A DNA stretch of 35,647 nt from a virus: positions 1-35,647 of the IMG/VR virus record IMGVR_UViG_3300011114_000021, one strand, 5' to 3'. The notes below the pieces were generated by a model. That model was not told the origin of the DNA, did no database searches, and worked only from the letters and a program-made list of their open reading frames with translations. Shown in pieces: positions 30,957 through 35,647 of this stretch (positions are counted from its first letter, which is position 1; each line of letters begins with the position of its first letter). A program made the position numbers and the translations under genes.

Positions 30957-31427
30957 TTATTTCCCCAAAAGTAGCGTTGTCCACCAAAAACAAAGACCCA
31001 GCAACAGCAGAGCAAGTGCGCCACCAATAAGCCAGGTCAGTAATTCATCTATTTCTTCCTTACGCTTCTTAGCGTGATTTGCTGCCAATATTTCCTCTAC
31101 CTTGCGCTTCTGGATGATGTTGTTGCGCTCTACAAGTAGTTGCTGCCAAAGATCAGCATGCCCACTCATCACCATCCAGTTATTCAATTCCCTTTCAGCG
31201 TCAGCCAACTGCTTGGCCTGCATCACTATCTCAAAAGCCTGCGCTGTATCTGACTTTGCAAAACTACTCTTAGGCTTGGACGCTTCCCTCTGGACAATGT
31301 CCTTTGCCTCGAAAAACTTCATCATCTCCCCGCCAATTGCGTGGATGTCCTTGCCCATCTTGATGGCGGCCTGCACCCCCTTTATCGCGGCTTGTGCAGT
31401 CGCAAAGGCGGTTACAGGGTCGATCAT
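30957..31427 (-). CDS. C-tail-anchored phage protein (holin-accessory or virion)
   Basis: The product has 156 residues. It starts MIDPVTAFATAQAAIKGVQA, has a helical body and ends in a membrane span (about 130-152, TWLIGGALALLLLGLCFWWT). I recall similar MDPITAFATAQAAVKGI proteins in podovirus lysis/virion clusters, without a settled function. The stop is directly followed by the holin-like ATG. The location suggests the inner membrane, either in lysis timing or as a virion component. Confidence 0.7.
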   Translation of the reverse strand: MIDPVTAFATAQAAIKGVQAAIKMGKDIHAIGGEMMKFFEAKDIVQREASKPKSSFAKSDTAQAFEIVMQAKQLADAERELNNWMVMSGHADLWQQLLVERNNIIQKRKVEEILAANHAKKRKEEIDELLTWLIGGALALLLLGLCFWWTTLLLGK

Positions 31428-31433
31428 TTTGAA

Positions 31434-31667
31434 TCACGGCTTGCCAAGTAGATGAGCAAAGTAACCTAACAGACTTCCTATAGCAGACACAATAACCATA
31501 CCCATCCAGAAACCACCCTTACCCTGGTTTGCCATAGCCACCAAAGTCTCTATAGACGTTTCCATCTTGTCAATCTTTGCGCTCATGTCATCAAACCGGC
31601 GCTCATAGTCCTGCACCTTCTGCCAGAGAACGCCGTACTTTACGGGGTCTATTTCTGGAACGTTCAT
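31434..31667 (-). CDS. Small coiled-coil membrane protein (XhlA-like topology)
   Basis: The product has 77 residues: a soluble coiled coil first (about 8-48, VLWQKVQDYERRFDDMSAKI), then a membrane span (about 53-72, GFWMGMVIVSAIGSLLGYFA) and a short tail. The layout resembles small XhlA-type lysis accessories. Its start shares a base with the upstream stop (ATG after TAA). It is one of three adjacent membrane proteins, which supports a lysis cassette. Confidence 0.68.
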   Translation of the reverse strand: MNVPEIDPVKYGVLWQKVQDYERRFDDMSAKIDKMETSIETLVAMANQGKGGFWMGMVIVSAIGSLLGYFAHLLGKP

Positions 31668-31957
31668 TACCAGGGTACTCCGGTTGCAGTCACTGGAGCC
31701 TTTTGCGCTGCAATGCTATTGGCAAGGCTTTCCTCTATTGCGTCCTTGTCCACGCCGTTAGCCCAGCACCAATCCAATACTTCCTGCATGGTCACGCTGG
31801 CGTAGGGGATAGCAGGGGTCGCAGCAGCAAAGCCGCAAGTGCCGTAGCTGTGCGCAAAGTATTCACCATCTCTTGCGTTGCAATTCCAATGTGCTGTGGT
31901 GATGAAATTGTCTGCGGTGAGGCGGTCGCATTGTGTGATTGACCAAGTTGTTTCCAT
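31667..31957 (-). CDS. Conserved phage protein (DUF7936-like)
   Basis: From ATG 31957, which has AGGA upstream, the product is 96 residues. METTWSITQCDRLTADNFIT, AHWNCNARDGEYFAHSYGTC and a C-terminal PVTATGVPW match what I recall of DUF7936, a short family found near phage fibre genes. There is no signal or membrane segment. The ATG at 31966 is an alternative start. The function is unknown. Being next to tail-fibre genes hints at an assembly role. Confidence 0.7.
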   Translation of the reverse strand: METTWSITQCDRLTADNFITTAHWNCNARDGEYFAHSYGTCGFAAATPAIPYASVTMQEVLDWCWANGVDKDAIEESLANSIAAQKAPVTATGVPW

Positions 31958-31959
31958 AA

Positions 31960-32145
31960 TTACCATCCTGCCATAGTTGTATATTTCTCACCATCCGCAC
32001 CACAGTCAGCAAGGAACTCGTCCTTCTGTTCTGCGCTGTAGTTGCGGCACTTTACTCGCTTGAGTTCAGTTTCCGTTTCTTCTAGCCATGTGGCTTCTAA
32101 GGTGTTGGATTTAATGTCGTGACACACTGCTGCTAAATAAATCAT
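31960..32145 (-). CDS. 61-residue hypothetical protein behind the fibre gene
   Basis: The ATG overlaps the fibre stop (ATGA) and has AGGAG upstream. The product starts [20 protein letters not shown] and is small, with cysteines and a C-terminal [15 protein letters not shown]. It could be a chaperone or assembly helper for the fibre, since such genes often follow fibre genes directly, but no family is recognised and the sequence gives no further clue. Confidence 0.65.
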   Translation of the reverse strand: MIYLAAVCHDIKSNTLEATWLEETETELKRVKCRNYSAEQKDEFLADCGADGEKYTTMAGW

Positions 32146-33248
32146 GTTGTTGCTCCTTTTAATATGCCAAAGTTAAATACTACTGCGTCAGATAACGAAC
32201 CTGCTGTCTCATTTTTAAGAACAACAGTAAATTTTCCAGTAGATACATGACATTTAATTGTATATTGCAAAGAAGAAAAATTACTAATTGTTAACAATAC
32301 GTTATCTGTTGCAGCTACCAAAGAATCATTTACGTCAAAAAATACAGAAGTTCCCGCCGCCAATGCAGCAGCATTCATCGTTATCTGACCAGTAGGCTTG
32401 TTAAGCGTTACCGCTGTTGACTTGCTTGTTGCCTGTGTAACAGTACCACCAGAGCCTGTGCCGTAGCCAAGACCAGCGGGGTTAGTGACAAGCACGTTAC
32501 CGCTGGAGTCGATACGCATTTTTTCCGCATCGGCAATATAAAAGGTTATCTGAGATGCGTTTAATTGCAATGGATACGTTGCTGTAATTGGGTCGTTGTA
32601 GCTATCAATCCTGTTAGTGCCGGATAAATTACGCAAATACAAATTGCTTGTACCTGATACATAAGCCGCGCTAACTAATGGGGAATAAACAGACCCACTT
32701 GTTCCAGCCATCAATTGACCTGATACTTTGATGCCACCAGTAACGTCCAATTTAGCTGAAGGCGAACTTGTCCCTATCCCCACGTTCTGGCTTGCGTCTA
32801 TATAGACAGCGTTTGTGCCGTTGGTAGATAGACCCAGCGCATTAGCAGCAGGAAGGTACAAGCCGTTACCAGTTGCGCTAGAGCCAGTAGGGATTAGCTT
32901 TGCAGCCGTTGCCGTGCCGGTAGTGGTAAAGTTAGTACCGTCAAAAGTTAGCGCAGAACCAGTAGTCAGTACCTTGCTGCCGTTAAGGTAGGCTACCCCG
33001 TTGGCTGTGCCGCCTGAAAATGTTGGGTTAGCCGAGAAGGATGAAGTGCCAGTGCTTGTCAGCGTCCCAGCCACCGCCAACGTCTTGCCAGAGCCGACAT
33101 TGAGGCCGACAGAAGTGCCTGTCCCAGCCGCATCGAACACTGAGTCAATTAACCCCATATCCGTATTGATCTTTGTACCCCACGTATCAGTTGAAGCACC
33201 TACCTCTGGCTTGGTGAGTAGTAGATTTGTGGTTGTGGTATCTGCCAT
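32142..33248 (-). CDS. Tail fibre or receptor-binding protein
   Basis: The product has 368 residues. The start ([20 protein letters not shown], then [15 protein letters not shown]) is the common N-terminal anchor of phage fibre proteins. The middle has [20 protein letters not shown], typical of fibre shaft repeats, and DGNTFT-like segments. The C-terminal third is clearly more AT-rich in DNA and lower in repeats, as expected for a host-range tip exchanged by recombination. The start ATG has AGGAG. It is followed by small genes that may help assembly. Confidence 0.8.
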   Translation of the reverse strand: MADTTTTNLLLTKPEVGASTDTWGTKINTDMGLIDSVFDAAGTGTSVGLNVGSGKTLAVAGTLTSTGTSSFSANPTFSGGTANGVAYLNGSKVLTTGSALTFDGTNFTTTGTATAAKLIPTGSSATGNGLYLPAANALGLSTNGTNAVYIDASQNVGIGTSSPSAKLDVTGGIKVSGQLMAGTSGSVYSPLVSAAYVSGTSNLYLRNLSGTNRIDSYNDPITATYPLQLNASQITFYIADAEKMRIDSSGNVLVTNPAGLGYGTGSGGTVTQATSKSTAVTLNKPTGQITMNAAALAAGTSVFFDVNDSLVAATDNVLLTISNFSSLQYTIKCHVSTGKFTVVLKNETAGSLSDAVVFNFGILKGATT

Positions 33249-33257
33249 GATTTACTC

Positions 33258-33968
33258 CTATGCAGCAATCGCTTGCCAAGTTTCCGCGTTATCTGAAATT
33301 TCTGTCCATGATTCTGAAGTGTCTGTGCCTGGTGTCCAGCTCTCTGATGTATCAGAAATTGCTGACCAAGACTGAGAAGTGTCTGACTGACCTGACCAGG
33401 ACTCGGATGTGTCTGGTGTAGCACCCCACCCGAATCCCAGCATAGTCCCAACAGAACCCGATGCACTCACCCCAATTATCGCCACCGAAATGACGTTTGT
33501 GACGCTGCCGATATTTGATGTTGCTGCTACGCCAGTAATAGACTGGAATGTAAAGACCTCACCTGTCATAGTCCCAACAGACAAGGTTGAAGAATTACCA
33601 CTCAGAGCAAACGAAGTATTCCCGCGAGATACAGTACCAGCAGACAGGGTCGCAGCATTACCAGATACATCTACTGACCTGGATGGCGCAACAGTGCCAG
33701 CAGACAGGGTTGCAGCGTTACCAGTAACTGCCTTGGTGCTAGATACCGAAACCGATCCAGCGGACAAGGTTGCCGCGTTGCCGGTGATGGCCACCGTCCT
33801 GGACGTGGTGACAGTGCCTACATTGCCGGTGGCAATGACGCCGTCCTCTTGCTCGGATATGTTGACAAGCAAAGTGCCAACGGCGCCAGTTGCCTGGTTG
33901 CCGCTGACAACTACATTGCCTATGCCATAGACGCCCTTGCCGTAATAGCCTGTACCGTATGCAGCCAC
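33258..33968 (-). CDS. Repeat-built structural protein, two repeat classes
   Basis: The product has 236 residues made almost entirely of repeats. One class is a roughly 20-residue unit with a TGNAATLSAGTV-type core (cores near residues 62, 82, 102, 123, 145 and 165). The second is five 10-residue units of DTSESW type at 186, 196, 206, 216 and 226. The exact periods argue for beta-helix or fibre-like structure. No enzyme motif is seen. It lies between two fibre/virion genes. The reverse strand also stays open here because of the repeats, but that frame is rejected. Confidence 0.75.
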   Translation of the reverse strand: MAAYGTGYYGKGVYGIGNVVVSGNQATGAVGTLLVNISEQEDGVIATGNVGTVTTSRTVAITGNAATLSAGSVSVSSTKAVTGNAATLSAGTVAPSRSVDVSGNAATLSAGTVSRGNTSFALSGNSSTLSVGTMTGEVFTFQSITGVAATSNIGSVTNVISVAIIGVSASGSVGTMLGFGWGATPDTSESWSGQSDTSQSWSAISDTSESWTPGTDTSESWTEISDNAETWQAIAA

Positions 33969-33983
33969 GGCGCTGCCTCCAGG

Positions 33984-34427
33984 TTATGCCAGCCGAATCA
34001 GGCCGGTGCTGGAGTCATTGGTGGGCATGGTCAGGGTAAACGTACCTGCGGTCACTGTCTGTGACCCAAAGGTATGCACGCTGACTGCCTTGTTGCTCTG
34101 GCTTGAGTTATAGATAAGGCACGCATCAAACGCCGTAGTCAGCGTTACGCTGCTAAAGACAATGCTTGCGCTGGGAGTGATAAACGCTGTGGTGCTCGTG
34201 GATGACGGGGCGGTGCCAAACGTGACCGCAACACCCCCAGCGGTATATCCAGTCCCACTCACCTCATTGGTAGCGCTATAGGCCGTTGTAGCGGCTCCCA
34301 GGCTACCTGCTGTGGTGTACAAAGCCGCCTTGAAACTATCAGCAGTAGAAACAGTGTGCGCAGGCACTCCAGTGCCGTTAAACGCATGAACCGCGTTCAA
34401 TAGGTCAACCTTGAACGACGTACACAT
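33984..34427 (-). CDS. Phage structural protein (decoration or fibre-type)
   Basis: From the ATG at 34427 the product is 147 residues: MCTSFKVDLLNAVHAFNGTG, then SFKAALYTTAGSLGAATTAY and SATNEVSGTGYTAGGVAVTF, a pattern I recall in widespread phage structural proteins. Relatives usually start MAxTxAMCTSFK. In this frame the upstream codons read ATC-GCT-AAC-ACT-CAG-GCA before this ATG, with AGGGA about six bases before the ATC. An ATC start at 34445 (rare but known) or a small sequence error is therefore possible. Neither is proven. Confidence 0.7.
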   Translation of the reverse strand: MCTSFKVDLLNAVHAFNGTGVPAHTVSTADSFKAALYTTAGSLGAATTAYSATNEVSGTGYTAGGVAVTFGTAPSSTSTTAFITPSASIVFSSVTLTTAFDACLIYNSSQSNKAVSVHTFGSQTVTAGTFTLTMPTNDSSTGLIRLA

Positions 34428-34492
34428 TGCCTGAGTGTTAGCGATGATAGTTCCCTTCTTGGGTTAAACCCGATTCAAGTTTTGCCATTTCA

Positions 34493-34684
34493 TTATCCAA
34501 TCATCGCCGCGACACCCTCTGCCGCGACGTTCTTTTTCAACAGTACATGAACCGATCTATGAACCAGTTCCCCATCTAACCAGTATTCAGTCCAACTGGT
34601 TAGCTCGTTATCGTTCTCAATGGCGCCCTCTTGCTTCACCAGCAAAGAGTCATCCATATCGCCCTTGGTGGTCGTGACAATCAT
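34493..34684 (-). CDS. 63-residue conserved-type phage protein
   Basis: The ATG overlaps the adaptor stop (ATGA). The product starts MIVTTTKGDMDDSLLVKQEG and has a beta-rich middle (TSWTEYWLDGELVHRSVHVL). I recall near relatives beside adaptor and fibre genes in other phages, with no function. The following 65 bp hold only a small GGGTT/AACCC palindrome at 34461-34471 and a possible 16-codon frame (34486 to 34436) that I do not treat as a gene. Confidence 0.72.
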   Translation of the reverse strand: MIVTTTKGDMDDSLLVKQEGAIENDNELTSWTEYWLDGELVHRSVHVLLKKNVAAEGVAAMIG

Positions 34685-35304
34685 CCAAAGCCCCTTGCGC
34701 GTGCAGCCATAGCACCACCAGACGTAGAGCCACGATCATCCGCTGTCTGAACATCAGTCAATGCCCTATCGTACAGGTTTGACCATACGGGTATTCTCGC
34801 ATCATCCTGCAAGTATGGAGCAGCCTGCAATAGGCTCCCATATAGGTAAATATCGGGGCTGGATGTCAGAAGCCAGTTAGTCGCTACTGTGGATGACAAC
34901 TTGGTCAATTTGGCGTAGTACACCAACTCAGTGGTGTACGTTGCATCTGGAGCAGGCACTAGCCTGATCTGGCCACCGACAATGCCAAAGTATTTAGGAC
35001 GTGATGCGCTTGAGTACGTTCTTGATAGATCATCGAGTGCGTCAATAGTCTGGAACACCAACGGCGTGACGGGGTTTGTGCTCGTCAGCTTGAGTGATTT
35101 TGTCTCTAAAAAATCATCAGGGACAGCGCCGTACTCAGTAGAGAAATTGGCGGTTGACCTGGTAATCATCTGCCTGGTACGCAACTGGCGCTCAATCTGC
35201 GCCTCTGCCAGAGAGATAAAGTCGGCAATGGCAGACGTTAAATCGGTGCGGTTAAGCCAATCACCGATTGATGTCTTTAACTCCGTGTACGTTGTCAGAG
35301 CCAT
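34681..35304 (-). CDS. Head-to-tail adaptor-like protein
   Basis: The product has 207 residues. It starts MALTTYTELKTSIGDWLNRT, then SAIADFISLAEAQIERQLRT and RQMITRSTANFSTEYGAVPD with many helices, and ends in a helical tail. The pattern fits podovirus head-tail adaptors (P22 gp4 or T7 gp11 type) that ring the portal after DNA packaging and seal the head. The start shares a base with the glycosyltransferase-like stop (TAATG). The assignment rests on pattern memory and position. Confidence 0.75.
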   Translation of the reverse strand: MALTTYTELKTSIGDWLNRTDLTSAIADFISLAEAQIERQLRTRQMITRSTANFSTEYGAVPDDFLETKSLKLTSTNPVTPLVFQTIDALDDLSRTYSSASRPKYFGIVGGQIRLVPAPDATYTTELVYYAKLTKLSSTVATNWLLTSSPDIYLYGSLLQAAPYLQDDARIPVWSNLYDRALTDVQTADDRGSTSGGAMAARARGFG

Positions 35305-35647
35305 TACGTTGCCTTTTCCTTTTCTTCAAGATCGCGCATCACCCAGGTGTGGTCGTGCTTGAATTCAAACGTGCCAATGTGACCAATCTCTTTGCTTACG
35401 TCATGGTCAATGTGGATTTTAAACCCTGCCTCCTGCGCTTTACGGCAGAAGAAAATGTCCTCGCCAATGTAGCCGCGCTCCTTGGGGCGCCACGGCGTCT
35501 CAAACCACGGCTCTGACAGCTTCTCAAAGACGTTACGCTTAATCAGCATCACGCCCATGCCAATGGAGCCTACTTCCTCAATGCCGGTGGATTCTGGCAT
35601 GGTGTACACCAGCTCGCGCGTCCCATCAGGCTTGTAATTCTGTGCAG
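35304..35647 (-). CDS. Glycosyltransferase-like protein, C-terminal part (right-edge copy)
   Basis: This is the other end of the gene that begins at 471 on the left. The frame enters from the right edge and stops at 35304. It carries IGMGVMLIKRNVFEKLSEPW, then RGYIGEDIFFCRKAQEAGFK and a basic, acidic-rich end. The acidic GED motif and helical end are common in GT-A glycosyltransferases. Residue 147 is Lys here and Met in the left copy, caused by the single base difference in the overlap. The adaptor start shares one base with this stop. Confidence 0.75.
   Translation of the reverse strand, partial: AQNYKPDGTRELVYTMPESTGIEEVGSIGMGVMLIKRNVFEKLSEPWFETPWRPKERGYIGEDIFFCRKAQEAGFKIHIDHDVSKEIGHIGTFEFKHDHTWVMRDLEEKEKAT
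35490..35647. repeat. Right copy of 158-bp terminal redundancy
   Basis: Same sequence as bases 1-158 apart from the T at 35521 opposite A at 32. It closes the glycosyltransferase-like gene across the joint, so the genome is circular as assembled. Confidence 0.95.

Noticed and set aside
33409-33930. 173-codon open frame opposite the repeat-built gene
   Set aside because: It stays open only because the coding strand is repetitive. Its VPADRVAALP repeats are reverse images of the real repeats.
33258-33968. Repeat array considered as CRISPR-like
   Set aside because: The repeats are in-frame coding units of 60 and 30 bp without unique spacers or palindromic repeats, and no cas gene is present.
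34436-34486. 16-codon frame MAKLESGLTQEG...
   Set aside because: It is too short and ends inside the possible leader of the next gene. It is discussed only as a possible frameshift.

Overview
The window is essentially one complete small tailed-phage genome. The first 158 bases recur at the end of the window with a single difference, and one gene runs across the joint. The molecule therefore closes into a circle of about 35,489 bp. It has a large terminase, portal, scaffold, an SU10/DUF5309-type capsid protein, a head-tail adaptor, fibres, a lysozyme/holin cassette and several large low-complexity internal-virion-like proteins. I see no tape measure, sheath, tail tube or long-tail chaperone genes, so a short-tailed (podovirus-like) particle is the best reading. 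I see no integrase, DNA polymerase or RNA polymerase, no transposase, no tRNA gene and no CRISPR array. The mid-range GC and resemblance of several small accessory proteins (for example the MTGYQS...EPVAWM type) to prophage proteins I recall from Burkholderiales point to a betaproteobacterial, perhaps freshwater, host. That host guess is inference only.

Layout. Almost all genes lie on the minus strand and read leftward from a divergent control region near 17.5 kb. In order these are an XRE-type regulator, a RuvC-like resolvase, a PAPS-reductase-family protein, a small protein, a PD-(D/E)XK nuclease, an SSB-like protein, a cytosine-5 DNA methyltransferase and a primase-helicase. Next comes a 223-bp non-coding gap carrying eight copies of the 9-mer CCATTCCGT/ACGGAATGG and a large inverted repeat, the best origin candidate. 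Then follow a hypothetical gene, terS, terL, small conserved phage genes, a glycosyltransferase-like gene, a SAM methyltransferase, portal, scaffold, major capsid protein, a small gene and a second glycosyltransferase-like gene that crosses the joint. The minus-strand series continues from the right edge with adaptor, fibre and repeat-rich structural genes, lysis genes, a jelly-roll-like fibre, a beta-propeller-like tail protein and five large internal-virion-like proteins, ending at 20.16 kb.

A separate plus-strand operon (17.67-20.23 kb) holds eleven tiny, tightly overlapping genes. They include a single-span membrane peptide, a 27-residue zinc-ribbon microprotein, a second Cys-rich 58-residue protein and a winged-helix-like regulator. 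The two units converge and overlap by 65 bp at 20.16-20.23 kb.

How the parts work together. Most neighbouring genes share ATGA, GTGA or TAATG junctions, which indicates translational coupling in long operons. Two clear rho-independent terminators break the leftward unit, one after the capsid gene and one after the SSB-like gene. In each case the next gene starts almost directly after the U-tract without a visible ribosome binding site. Replication probably uses the phage primase-helicase and SSB with the host polymerase.
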